From contig DAONTI010000004.1 of NCBI GenBank assembly GCA_035411585.1, forward strand, positions 62,001 through 126,000: a stretch of DNA of 64,000 nucleotides, in the 5' to 3' direction. Source of the stretch: MWDV01 sp002070715 (GTDB lineage Bacteria; Verrucomicrobiota; Verrucomicrobiia; Limisphaerales; MWDV01). This document shows positions 28,201 to 36,730 of this stretch, in pieces. The notes under the pieces are model-generated. The model had not been told where the DNA came from and did no database searches. It was given only the letters and a program-made list of their open reading frames with translations. Made by a program: the position numbers and the translations under genes. How positions within the stretch are numbered: the first letter of the stretch is position 1; each line of letters starts with the position of its first letter.

Positions 28201-28645
28201 GGGCGTCATCGGGCGTCACCATCGGCCCGCCCAAATTCCAGCCGCTCTGGATGTTGAGGCTCATTTCCAAGCCGAGCCGATCCGCCTCGTGCAAGGTATG
28301 CCGGAAGAGCGCCCGCCATGATGGCGAGAAGAAAGTGGGCCCATGCGGCGCGCGCGCGTTGCCGTCCTGGCTGGAGCCGTCGGCGTCGCAGATCAACGCG
28401 CCGCCGAACCCTTTGGCCTTCATTTCCTCGAGGTCGCGGGTGATGGCGTTGGAGGTGACATTACCGTTGAGCCACCACCAATAAGCGCGCAGCCGGGCGC
28501 CGGGCGGCGGCTGCCGCCACCCCGCCAACAACGCATCCGCCGCCAGGCTCTCCGTCGCGCAAACGCAAAGACCGGCAATGCCCACCAATGCTGGCAACCA
28601 GCGATCCGAGTAGATTTTGATATTGCCCATACGCTCTTCAATCAT
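25280..28645 (-). CDS. Exported GH106-type glycoside hydrolase (probable alpha-L-rhamnosidase)
   Basis: This ~1121-residue protein has a signal peptide (WLPALVGIAGLCVCATESLAA). A second ATG at 28630, preceded by GAAGAG, may be the true start. The N-terminal catalytic region has the GH106 hallmark (RAYWWWLNGNVTSNAITRDL) and then MSLNIQSGWNLGGPMVTPDD. A discoidin-like F5/8C segment lies at about 205-345 (HPAAQAVDQSADTYWVSANT). The C-terminal beta-sandwich (LYLDLGMLRELAEVRVNG ... LEIRVINFWPNRIIGDA) is also typical of the family. Members release L-rhamnose from rhamnogalacturonan or ulvan oligosaccharides. It sits downstream of a BNR-4/LamG protein on the same strand, suggesting a glycan-degradation cluster. 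Confidence 0.85.
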   Translation of the reverse strand: MIEERMGNIKIYSDRWLPALVGIAGLCVCATESLAADALLAGWRQPPPGARLRAYWWWLNGNVTSNAITRDLEEMKAKGFGGALICDADGSSQDGNARAPHGPTFFSPSWRALFRHTLHEADRLGLEMSLNIQSGWNLGGPMVTPDDAPKKLVWTETQVTGGTQLSQPLPQPKGRDGYYRDLFVLAYRLPAARATNQLLSGVTVSSQQPEHPAAQAVDQSADTYWVSANTIPGQGLSPERPEWIQLNFAQPVRARELKLTPRPGYGPRDGEVQASDDSGRFQTVQKFSLSPQGAARISFPEVRARHFRVVCRSAYDPRFPDTPRNVQIAELRLTGPDGHWPQDESRTHPPLQHWLEKALLKPLVPFSAPDSSPLFAEGPEQPGEADMRATEVLDLTAHWGADGILRWTAPDGLWRVLRLGCTLNDHCRVSTCSEGWDGYALDPFDAGAFTRYWNAVVAPLIADAGPLAGRTLKYLHTDSWEVEVANWTPTLREEFRRRRGYDLLPWLPVITGRIVNSREESNRFLHDFRRTMGDLAIDNHYRLFKEGAHRHGMLIHPESGGPHAVPIDAQQCLGYTDAPMSEFWAWSWRHRVGDANRFFVKQPASAAHTYGRQLVLAEGFTTIGPHWQETLWDNLKPSFDQALCEGLNLLVWHAFVCSPASEGLPGQQYFAGTHLNPNATWWRESGPFFDYLNRCQFMLQQGVFVADVAYYYGDHVPNFAQLKSSDPAKILPGYDYDVVTSEVILNRLSVKAGRLVLPDGLSYRLLVLPERNVISLPVLRKVKELVAAGATVVGPKPVREQSLTDYPQCDAEVRKLAETLWGATPPGTGRVISGKNARAILQADGVAPDFEFRAENPDAFIDYIHRRDGATEIYFVASRSNRTENVTGTFRVTGKAPELWNPVTGEHQFAAAYTEVDGRTAVPLTFAPYGSWFVVFREPAAAHPPTTPDNQPAFRSLGELTGDWAVKFAPEWGGPATAQFDRLISWTEHPEPGIKFYSGAATYVKSFDLPAATPVSQTKPLYLDLGMLRELAEVRVNGRSCGIVWAPPFRVDITTAVKPGKNELEIRVINFWPNRIIGDASLPADQRRTRTNIRKFTPDTPLSASGLFGPVQLLVQSGLGQ

Positions 28646-28841
28646 GGCCTGGCTTGGCCGTCAGCCACCTCAACGACCGGCAGTTTGCGCAAAATCCGCC
28701 GGCTGATCGAGCCAATAAAAATTCCCTTCCGATCCGTCTCCACCGGCAGTTGTGCTTCCGTTTCCACCTCCGCGGAAACGACGTTCCGGCGGTGTTTCTC
28801 AAGCCCGGTTTAGTGACTCCGGTGCTGCGGATAAGGCGGCA

Positions 28842-31800
28842 TCATTCCGGGGGAAACGCCCCTTCCCGGCATTGGATCCGCCAGAAGCGCGGCGACGCAT
28901 CCCCGCCGTTGGTATGGATGAATTGCATCTGCCAAGCCGCCCCCTCCCGGGTCGTTAAATCATGCCAGGTCGTCAGGTTGGTGCTGGTTTGGAGCCGATA
29001 CGTCCAGCCGGGTTGCGAGTTCCACGCCAGCACCACGTGGGTCGGATACTGCCCGGCGAGATGCAATCGTGGGCGGTGGGCGAAATACGCGGCGGCATCC
29101 CATTCCAGCACCCCAACCGGCGCGGCGTTGTTGGCGGGTGCGGTGTATCCCTGGCCGTTCACGGGTTGATAAAAAACGTGCAACACATTGTCCCGTTCCC
29201 AGCGGGGGAGATCCACATTGGGCGCATCTAACTTGCCCAGGTTTTCGGTGGTGAGAGCGAATGACGTCCAGCGGCGCCGCTCGGGGTCCTGGGCGCGCGG
29301 CGGGGTATGCGAGATGGTGAGGCCATTCGGGCCTTCGTTGTGGCGATAAATCACGATCAGGCGGTCCTCCCGATCCGCCAGAATGGTGGGCCGCCCCATG
29401 GTGCCGGCCAGCGCGGTTTCCGGCACTTTGATGGCGGGCGAATCAATGGTCCGTTCCGAGATCTGCCGTACCTGCCAGCCGGGGCCCTGCGGAAAAGCCA
29501 CCAGGTATTGCCGGCGATGGTTGTTTGTTCCCGCTCCCGGCGCCCACCAGTTGGCGATGACGGGCTGGCCGGCGGCATCGAGGCACATGCCGGATTGGTT
29601 CATCAGGCTGGAGCCTTCGGGGATGGTGAGGATTTTTTCCGCCCGGGTATTGGGATCGCCATTTTCGCCCAACTCGGAAATCGGGAGCGCGTACGCCGTG
29701 CCGTTCGAACGCTGCCACGTCAGTCCGGCGTCGGGGGAGCGGGCGTAGGCGTAATCGTGGTTGGTTTGATAACCGACCTCCCCCTGGGGCGAATCGGCGT
29801 TGTAACGCCAGGTCCAGATCAGGTAGAGGTTGCCGGCGTTGTCCAGACACGGCATTTGCCAATAGGCACTGTAGTTGGGGGTCCAGCCAGTGCCTTTGAT
29901 GAAGGGCAGTTGAGTCGCGCCCTGGTAATGAACGTGATGCCAACTGTGCGTGGCCAGGCGGTAACGGTTGAGAAACACATCGCCGTCGCCGGAGGCGCCT
30001 TTGCGGAAAAGATACAGCAAATCGCCGTCGGGCAGCGTGATGAATTGCGGATAGGTCACCCTTTTTTCCTGGCCGGTCATGGGGCCATCCGGCCCGAAGC
30101 CAATGGGGTCGGGCCCGGTGACCGGCGCGGTGCTGCGGGCATAATGAAAGGCGTCGCCGTGCATGCCCCAGCTCAGGTGCAGATACCCTTCCCCATCCAT
30201 CCCCATGGAGATGCAATCGTGGCCGTCGGTGATGTTGTTGGCGGTGAAGCGGGTGCGGAAAATTTCCCAGCGATTGGTGGTGATCGTCCGGCGCGCCACC
30301 CACAGCGTGTTGTTGAAGCTGTAGTTCGGATCGGTCTGATGCCGTCCGTAGTAGGTGATGAACTGCTGGTCCCCCGCGGTCATCAGGGAGGAGCGGATGA
30401 ACGACGCGGTGTTGATGCCGCCGCCCGCGTAGGCGTATTCGCTGGTGCCGGGGTCGCCGTCCTCGACCGGGATGAACCGCACCCGCGGGCCGGGCGGATG
30501 GGAATCGGGATCGGCCGGGTTCGTGCCGGCGCGGAATTCCTGCCCGTTGGAGAAGCCGTCGCCGTCGGGGTCATCCTCCGGCCCATACACCAGCGAGCCG
30601 AAGTAAGTGATCTCCCATTCATCGGGCAACCCGTCGTTGTCCGTATCCCCCGGGTTGGACGCCGGATTGTTTGGATCCGTGCCGGCGAGATATTCCTGGA
30701 GGTTGGTGTAATCGTCGTGGTCGGGATCCTCGTCCGGACCCGCCGTCAGGGACCCGAAGTGGACGGTTTCCCACACATCCGGCAGACCGTCGGCGTCTTT
30801 GTCGGTGGGAATGGACGCCGGGTGCGCTGGGTTCGAACCGCCCAGATATTCCTGGAGGTTGGTGTAATTGTCGTGGTCGGGATCATCATCCGGTCCCAGC
30901 GCCAGCGAACCGAAATACTTCAACTCCCAGGCGTCCGGCAACCCGTCGCCATCCGTGTCGGCAAAGAACACAAACTCGTCCGGTCCGCGCGCCACGCCGC
31001 TGATGCGCACTTCATCAATCAGCCCCACCCAGTTGCCGTCGGAGCCGCCGGTGGCGCGGCCTTCGTTGCCGATGCCCCAATCCGCGCTGCCCACCGGCAG
31101 GTTGTTGGTCATCCACAGGCTGGCGAGCCGATCGGCCTGGGTCCGGCCCGGCTCCGCCCGGGTCCAGTAGAGTTTGAGGTTGTTCGCCGTGTTCGGCTGT
31201 CCGTTGTAGGTGACGGCGACATGATACCAATTGCTTTGGGCCAGGGCGTTCGGACCGCTCAAAGGCAGCGGCGTCTCCAGCGTTTGAATTTTACTTTCGA
31301 CGGCGCCGATGTTGATGAATTGCAGGCGGGGAGTCGGATCATTGACCTGTTTCCAAACCACCCGGAACTGGAAGAGCCGGAGCGTTTCTTCGGCGTCGGC
31401 GGAAATGATTTGCATCGCGCGCGATTTGTCGGGCGCCACGGCAAGGTTCGTGGGGCCAAAATCCGCGCGCACCAGGGCCTCCAAGGTGAAGGCGCCGTTG
31501 GGGCCGGCACAGACGAGCAAGGCATTGTCGCCGGGGCCGTTCACGAACGGCAGGGGACCGAGATACGCGTCGCGGCCGGGGACCCCATTGGGATTGGCGG
31601 CGAGCGTCGCGTTGGGCCCGCCGTCGTACGTGCTGGCCGCCGCGCCGAAGCCCGGCAGCGCGGGGTTGCCGAGCGTGGCGCCGTTGGCAATGGCCGTCAG
31701 CGTCACGCCTCCGGCGACGGCATTGGTGCAATGATCCGCATTGGCCGGTTCATCGAGATGCCAGAGATGCAGCGTGGCGGCATCCGGTGGATAGGGCGCC

Positions 31801-31910
31801 ATGGCCGCCAGCAGCGGCAGGGTGGAAACGAAGGTCAAGCCCAGACCGGCCAATCCCAGACGCCAACGCCGGGCCCGTTGCTTTCGCGGGGTCGTTAAAT
31901 CATTTACCAT
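28842..31910 (-). CDS. Exported LamG / TSP3 / BNR-4 protein, possible polysaccharide lyase
   Basis: The ATG at 31910 gives 1022 residues with a signal peptide (LGLAGLGLTFVSTLPLLAAM); the frame is open to 31973. An N-terminal LamG-like domain (ATLHLWHLDEPANADH ... NWVGLIDEVRISGVARGPDE) is followed by three calcium-binding repeats (DTDGDGLPDAWE, DKDADGLPDVWE, DTDNDGLPDEWE). A BNR-4 beta-propeller region comes next, with its signature GHDCISMGMDGEGYLHLSWG followed by MHGDAFHYARS. The C-terminus is the recurrent module. BNR-4 propellers occur in ulvan lyase families (PL24/25), which fits the downstream GH106 rhamnosidase, but lyase activity is inferred. Confidence 0.82.
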   Translation of the reverse strand: MVNDLTTPRKQRARRWRLGLAGLGLTFVSTLPLLAAMAPYPPDAATLHLWHLDEPANADHCTNAVAGGVTLTAIANGATLGNPALPGFGAAASTYDGGPNATLAANPNGVPGRDAYLGPLPFVNGPGDNALLVCAGPNGAFTLEALVRADFGPTNLAVAPDKSRAMQIISADAEETLRLFQFRVVWKQVNDPTPRLQFINIGAVESKIQTLETPLPLSGPNALAQSNWYHVAVTYNGQPNTANNLKLYWTRAEPGRTQADRLASLWMTNNLPVGSADWGIGNEGRATGGSDGNWVGLIDEVRISGVARGPDEFVFFADTDGDGLPDAWELKYFGSLALGPDDDPDHDNYTNLQEYLGGSNPAHPASIPTDKDADGLPDVWETVHFGSLTAGPDEDPDHDDYTNLQEYLAGTDPNNPASNPGDTDNDGLPDEWEITYFGSLVYGPEDDPDGDGFSNGQEFRAGTNPADPDSHPPGPRVRFIPVEDGDPGTSEYAYAGGGINTASFIRSSLMTAGDQQFITYYGRHQTDPNYSFNNTLWVARRTITTNRWEIFRTRFTANNITDGHDCISMGMDGEGYLHLSWGMHGDAFHYARSTAPVTGPDPIGFGPDGPMTGQEKRVTYPQFITLPDGDLLYLFRKGASGDGDVFLNRYRLATHSWHHVHYQGATQLPFIKGTGWTPNYSAYWQMPCLDNAGNLYLIWTWRYNADSPQGEVGYQTNHDYAYARSPDAGLTWQRSNGTAYALPISELGENGDPNTRAEKILTIPEGSSLMNQSGMCLDAAGQPVIANWWAPGAGTNNHRRQYLVAFPQGPGWQVRQISERTIDSPAIKVPETALAGTMGRPTILADREDRLIVIYRHNEGPNGLTISHTPPRAQDPERRRWTSFALTTENLGKLDAPNVDLPRWERDNVLHVFYQPVNGQGYTAPANNAAPVGVLEWDAAAYFAHRPRLHLAGQYPTHVVLAWNSQPGWTYRLQTSTNLTTWHDLTTREGAAWQMQFIHTNGGDASPRFWRIQCREGAFPPE

Positions 31911-32003
31911 GTTTTGCCTTACCAACAACCGGGAGGAACCATTCCGCTCTGCCGACTGGCTAGAGCGAATCAACGAAAACGGTGGCCGCTTTGCCTTTGC
32001 CGC

Positions 32004-32078
32004 GAGGAGCGTGGCGTTTACGCCGCTTCAATGCCCGCCAGCAAAATCACGCGGCAGCGGGCTCAAGCCCGCGCTCCC
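32004..32078. repeat. REP-like pair of extragenic hairpins
   Basis: Two hairpins, GGCGT/ACGCC (32013-32024) and GCGGGCT/AGCCCGC (32057-32072), are bracketed by GGAGCG (32006-32011) and CGCTCC (32072-32077). This is the layout of repetitive extragenic palindromes. It lies in a 406-base gap between the LamG/BNR-4 gene and the next pseudopilin; I see nothing else in that gap. Confidence 0.55.
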
Positions 32079-32316
32079 GTCACGGCCACAGTTTTAGTTA
32101 AACTGCTATAACGGGTTTTAACCCGGCAACCCAAGAGGGCGTCCGATCAGCACCGCCTTCATCGTGTGCCGCGGTTTTTCCGCCAAGCCAATCGGGAGGG
32201 CGGCGCCAAAGCCCGGAATGGCAACGGGCGCCGGTGAAAGATTCAACCGGGACGCCCGATTCCGAAACCTCCACAACGACGATCCACTGATGACGCCCGC
32301 TCCCCGGAGAATGGTT

Positions 32317-33102
32317 TCAAGGCGCCGCGGCAATCAGCTTGCGGTACAACTCGAGGTCGCCCAGGTCCTCCTGGAAAAAACATCCCTTCCGGTTGGCGCT
32401 CCAGCCAGCGATGAAATACATGCGCTCGAACTTGATCCATTCCGCCGAGCCATCCACATAGACCTGATTACCCCCCAACGGGGCGGTGTTGCCCTTGTTG
32501 GGATGGGGTAATTTAGGCGGGCCGGGCGCGTCTTTGCCCCAGCCCTCCGGGATGTATTTGACGTTGGCTTCGGCGGCCAGCACCCAGCGGGGTTTGGCGA
32601 TGCCGAGTTTGACCGGACTCCGCGAGGGCACCCGGGAGCCGCCGACCGCGAAATTCAGCCAGTTGGTAATGCCTCCCATGTATTGATACCCCAACGCGTA
32701 TTGATTGTAAGAGTTGACCCACGGCAGCCCCGGCCGCGATGGGCAGGCCCACACATTCGCGGTGTTGGTGGTGTTGGCCAGTCCCACCGTCTTTGCCACC
32801 TCCGAGTTTTCCGGGCTGATGACGAGTTGAACGAAGCCGCTGGACTGCCACCACGCCGGCAACACCCGGTCCGCATTATCCAGCGCGTAAACATTCATGG
32901 CGACCGCGATCTGGCGCAGGTTGCTCAGGCATTGGGTTCGCCGGGCCTTCTCTTTGGCCGAAGCCAGCGCCGGCAACAACATCGCCGCCAGGATCGCGAT
33001 AATGGCAATGACCACCAACAATTCAATCAAGGTAAAGCCCCGGCCGGCCCCGGGGCGGGGGCCGGCCAAGGGTGTGGTTATCTGGGATTGTCCGCTAAAC
33101 AT
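32317..33102 (-). CDS. Pseudopilin (prepilin-type N-terminal domain)
   Basis: This 261-residue protein has a 22-residue leader ending in Gly before FTLIELLVVIAIIAILAA, the canonical type IV prepilin cleavage site with Glu at +5, followed by LLPALASAKEKARRTQCLSNL. The usual H-x9-DG near the C-terminus is modified to LGGNQVYVDG. It sits 82 bases downstream of the LamG/autotransporter-repeat gene on the same strand and may be co-transcribed with it. Pseudopilins embedded in glycan loci are common in this group; their job is unknown. Confidence 0.87.
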   Translation of the reverse strand: MFSGQSQITTPLAGPRPGAGRGFTLIELLVVIAIIAILAAMLLPALASAKEKARRTQCLSNLRQIAVAMNVYALDNADRVLPAWWQSSGFVQLVISPENSEVAKTVGLANTTNTANVWACPSRPGLPWVNSYNQYALGYQYMGGITNWLNFAVGGSRVPSRSPVKLGIAKPRWVLAAEANVKYIPEGWGKDAPGPPKLPHPNKGNTAPLGGNQVYVDGSAEWIKFERMYFIAGWSANRKGCFFQEDLGDLELYRKLIAAAP

Positions 33103-33184
33103 GACGTCACTTCATACTTTTCCCCGTCCGCCCGCCCCGGGAAGAGGCGGGCGGCCCGTGGGGAAGAATAGGTTACGGGTCTGC

Positions 33185-36100
33185 TCACGGAGAAACCAAG
33201 CGGTAGAAGACACTGCCATTGGCGGGATCAATGGGAATGAAGTGCCGATTGGTGGCCCCGGAATCAGGCACCGGCACCCAATTCGAGCTCAACCCGACCT
33301 CCACGCTGTTGGTTTGCACCAGCAAGAGCCACCCGAGGTGGCTTTCGGGCCAGGTCAATTCCAAGGTGTTGCCATCCACCATGCCCACCGTGATGTTGGT
33401 GCTGGTCGGCGGTTCCGTGCCGCCGGCCACCCGCAGGACGCCGTCCGTGGCCAGGGTGCTGGTGTCCCAGCTCAGGCCGGGGCCCGGATCGGGAACGATC
33501 GCGGCAAATTGCCCGCTGTAACCGTCGCCGGCGTCGAACAGTTGAAACGCATCCCCGACGGCGAGGGCGGGGCTGGCGGTCACGTTGAGCTGAAGGGTGC
33601 CGCCGTAGGCGAGGGCCCCCGAGACGTTGACTCGATCACTGGTCAACGTGTTGCCGGATTTGTTCAATTTCAATGCCACCGTGCCGTTGTTGGCGAAATT
33701 ACCGGTGATGTTGAAAGTGCCGTCCCCGGTCAAGGTCTGGCCGGGATTCACCGTCAAGGTGGTGTCGGTGCGCAAGGTGACGTTGATCGTGGCGCCCGCC
33801 GCCAGGCGGATGGTGGCGCTGTTGCCGATGGCGCCGTTGATGAGCAACTCCAACGTCCCCGCCTGGATGAGGGTATCGCCCGTATAGATGTTGTCGCCGC
33901 CCAGGGTCAAGGTGCCGCCGGCCAGGGTCAACCCGACCTTGCGCGTCCCGCCGCCGGTGGCGTCCCGGATGGTGCCGTTGAAAAGAGACGGCTCGTCAGG
34001 ATGCACGGTCAGGGTGCAATCGGCGGTGGTGCTGCTGCTGGCGATGACGCCCACGCCGGTCAGCGTGCCGATCTGCTGGTCAAAGCCCGCCAGATCAAGC
34101 CGGGCGTCGGCGGTGGTCACATTCACCCTGGCGATGGCGGGGAACACATTGGGCGCGCCCATCCGCAGCCGGCCGCCGGCGACGTCCGTTTGCAACCAGG
34201 AGTTGCCGGTGGAGGTAATGGTCCAGGTGCCGCCGTCCGTTTTGCTGACTTTCCGACCCAGACGGAGCTGGCTGGTGATCAGTCCGTTGCCGTTGCCGCG
34301 CAGGATCAACTGGCCGGTATAATCCGGGCAATCAATCAACGGCGTGGTCACGACAAACAGGCTCGTGTCCGCCGGACCATCCGACCAGAACTGAAGATTG
34401 CCGGTGCCCGACAAAACGATCGGACCATTAAAGGTGTTGGTCGCATCCAGCGATCTCAAGCTGGAGCGGAGGTCCGGATCGGAGGAGGCATCCAGCAAAG
34501 CGATGGTGGTCTCCGGTCCGAAGGTGATGCCCCCGCCCACGCTCAGGGTGGTGGTGCCTTGCGCATTCGGCGACGAGTTCAGGATGTAGGCCGGGGAGGC
34601 GCCTTTGGCCTCGGGGTTGACGATCCGGAGCGTTCCCGCATTGAGCGTGACCGGTCCGCTCAGGCGGTTGGTGCCGCTCAGCGTCACCGTATTGCTGGCG
34701 TCATTGGTCAGGCTGCCCGAGCCGACCAGGAGATCGTCCAGCGTGAGCGAACCGGTGCGGGCAATCACCAGGGCGCCGTTATTGGTCACCGGCCCCTGGC
34801 CGAGTGTGCCCCGGCTGGTGCCGTTGCCAATTTGCAGCGCGCCGTTTTCGATGATCGTGGGGCCGATGTAGCTGTTGTCCGTATCCACCACCAACGTGCC
34901 GGTCCCTTTCTTGATCAGCGTCATTTTGTTGACGAGGGCGCCGCCCGTTTCCGTGGTCAGGGTGTAATCCGTGTCGGCATCCATCGTGACGGACGAGGGA
35001 TTCAATGGTTGCGTCAGCATGATCGTGGGCATCCAGCTCCCCACGCTGTCAAAGCGCACGGCGTCGCCGGGGATGAAGGCCGTGTCGGCCGATCCATCCT
35101 GGTCCGAATCCCAATAAACATCCGTCGTGTTCCAATCGGAGCCGTAACCCGCCCAAACCAGTTGGCGCGGTGTGCGCACCGTGACCAAGGTGGCCGGATC
35201 GCTGGTGACCGTGCCGTATTTGTTCGTCACCGTGACCGTGTAAGGTCCCGCATCCGCAAACTGGGCGTCGGGAATAATGTAAGCGGACTCGGTGGCGCCG
35301 GGCAGATTGGTGCCGTACCAACTCCATTGATAATACAAGGGCGGCAGCCCTGTCGCAGTCACCTTGAGGACGGCGGTTTGTCCCGGGCTGACCGTCTGGT
35401 CGGCGGGCGGCGTGGCGATGGCCGGTTCGGGCCGGCCGAACATCATGCCCTCGGGGGAACGAGCGACCTTGCTGATGCGCACCTCGTCAATCAATCCAAG
35501 CCAATTGCCGTTAGGCGGATTTCGCCCCGTATTCCCAATGCAAAAATCCACGGCGCCGGTGGCCAGATCGCGCGCCATCGGGCCCGCCCAGATTTCATTG
35601 GCCTCGGTCACGTCCTCGCTCATCGTGGTCCAATAAATGCGCAGATTGTCCATGGTGCTCTCGGCGCCGTTGTAGGTGACCGCGACGTGGTACCAGCCAT
35701 TCGACAAAATCGCGTGCGGCCCTTCAGTGGGGATGGTGGCCACAATGCTTTGCACATCGTTACCATTGTTCACGTTGATAAATTCCAAACGGAGGGTCGA
35801 GAGTTCTCCCGGGCCGTATCCCACCGGCAGCAGCCGGAACTGCCAGGAACGCGTTCCCCCGCCGGGGCCGTCCTGTTCCCCGGTGATGATCTGCAATGCT
35901 TGGTTGCGGCCGTTGCCGCCGTTGGCCACGGAGCCGAGGTTCATAGTGGGGTCAAAGCCGACCCACACAACGGCCTCGAAGGTGAACGCGCCGGTTTCCG
36001 GATCGGCAAAACTCCAGCGCACATTGTCGCCGGCGCCGTTGACCAAGGGGAGCGGCGCCAGGTAAGCGTCCTTGGCGGCGTTGTCCGTACCGCTCTGCCC

Positions 36101-36373
36101 GCCATCCAGCGTGCTGAGGGCCCCACCGAATCCAGGGAAGGAATTGGGTTCGAGCGTGGCCCCATTGCCCAGGACGACCAGCGGGAGAGAGTCGCCCGCT
36201 TCATCCGGGATGGGGGCGGTGGCGGCGTCCATGTGCCATAAATGCAACGTGTCCGCATCCGGCTCGTAAGGGCCAACAATGGCCGCCAGGCTGGACAGCG
36301 CGAGGAGGGAGGTGAGACTGCCGACGATGGCCCAAGACCATCGTTGGCGCGATGCGTGGCGCGACAGTTTCAT
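33185..36373 (-). CDS. Exported LamG + Ig-like + autotransporter-associated repeat protein
   Basis: This 1062-residue protein has a signal peptide (WAIVGSLTSLLALSSLAA). Its N-terminal ~290 residues are LamG-like and clearly related to the protein encoded at 28842-31910 (shared TLHLWHMD, NGATLEPNSFPGFGGALST, DAYLAPLPLVNGAGDN). An Ig-like domain follows (PPADQTVSPGQTAVLKVTAT). From about 400 to 960 there is a beta-helix with autotransporter-associated repeats (GDNIYTGDTLIQAGTLELL; DNSYIGPTIIENGALQIG). The C-terminus is the recurrent module ending VFYRLVSP. No autotransporter barrel is visible. It is probably a surface adhesin or matrix protein. Confidence 0.82.
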   Translation of the reverse strand: MKLSRHASRQRWSWAIVGSLTSLLALSSLAAIVGPYEPDADTLHLWHMDAATAPIPDEAGDSLPLVVLGNGATLEPNSFPGFGGALSTLDGGQSGTDNAAKDAYLAPLPLVNGAGDNVRWSFADPETGAFTFEAVVWVGFDPTMNLGSVANGGNGRNQALQIITGEQDGPGGGTRSWQFRLLPVGYGPGELSTLRLEFINVNNGNDVQSIVATIPTEGPHAILSNGWYHVAVTYNGAESTMDNLRIYWTTMSEDVTEANEIWAGPMARDLATGAVDFCIGNTGRNPPNGNWLGLIDEVRISKVARSPEGMMFGRPEPAIATPPADQTVSPGQTAVLKVTATGLPPLYYQWSWYGTNLPGATESAYIIPDAQFADAGPYTVTVTNKYGTVTSDPATLVTVRTPRQLVWAGYGSDWNTTDVYWDSDQDGSADTAFIPGDAVRFDSVGSWMPTIMLTQPLNPSSVTMDADTDYTLTTETGGALVNKMTLIKKGTGTLVVDTDNSYIGPTIIENGALQIGNGTSRGTLGQGPVTNNGALVIARTGSLTLDDLLVGSGSLTNDASNTVTLSGTNRLSGPVTLNAGTLRIVNPEAKGASPAYILNSSPNAQGTTTLSVGGGITFGPETTIALLDASSDPDLRSSLRSLDATNTFNGPIVLSGTGNLQFWSDGPADTSLFVVTTPLIDCPDYTGQLILRGNGNGLITSQLRLGRKVSKTDGGTWTITSTGNSWLQTDVAGGRLRMGAPNVFPAIARVNVTTADARLDLAGFDQQIGTLTGVGVIASSSTTADCTLTVHPDEPSLFNGTIRDATGGGTRKVGLTLAGGTLTLGGDNIYTGDTLIQAGTLELLINGAIGNSATIRLAAGATINVTLRTDTTLTVNPGQTLTGDGTFNITGNFANNGTVALKLNKSGNTLTSDRVNVSGALAYGGTLQLNVTASPALAVGDAFQLFDAGDGYSGQFAAIVPDPGPGLSWDTSTLATDGVLRVAGGTEPPTSTNITVGMVDGNTLELTWPESHLGWLLLVQTNSVEVGLSSNWVPVPDSGATNRHFIPIDPANGSVFYRLVSP

Positions 36374-36730
36374 AGGTGTATAGAATGATTTAAGGTTTTA
36401 GAGAGGCAATTAGGTGGAAAGCAAGCGGGCTTGGAGGTAAGGCAACAATCTACCGGATTGTCCCGCACTCCTCCGCCGCAATCATTGACGCGGGCTGGTG
36501 CCCTCCCACTCGCCGCATGTTCACCACGAACATCCATTGACCCAATTGCCGGGACAACATACGCCACAACCGCAAAGCGTGTCAATATCGGAATAAGGGG
36601 TCACAATGAGCCCGGGAATATGACCGGGCAAGGGCCTCTTCCCAGCGGAGTCCACAGCGGGGCCTCGTCCTCCCAAGGCGGTGATGGCTGCGTGGCTGAT
36701 GCCGGTGTCCCGCCGGCAAAGCGGCGACCC
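36374..36730. other. Intergenic region with a promoter for the LamG/PATR gene
   Basis: No gene was seen. On the minus strand a TTGACA (36585-36580) is followed after 18 bases by TATGTT (36561-36556), a good sigma-70 candidate about 180 bases upstream of the ATG at 36373. GCCGG (36701-36705) and CCGGC (36713-36717) form a small hairpin just past the end of the mutase gene, without a T-run. Confidence 0.5.

Noticed and set aside
30825..30850. GGGTTCGAACC resembling a tRNA T-loop
   Set aside because: It is inside the LamG/BNR-4 coding sequence and no acceptor or anticodon stem can be formed around it.
29307..31898. 863-codon open frame on the plus strand opposite the LamG/BNR-4 gene
   Set aside because: It mirrors the codon structure of the real minus-strand gene, has Arg/Gly/His-rich composition and no domain; the minus-strand product has clear motifs.
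32897..36241. 1114-codon open frame on the plus strand opposite the LamG/PATR gene
   Set aside because: Antisense shadow in GC-rich DNA; composition is Gly/Ala/Arg/Gln-rich without motifs, while the opposite strand encodes recognisable repeats.
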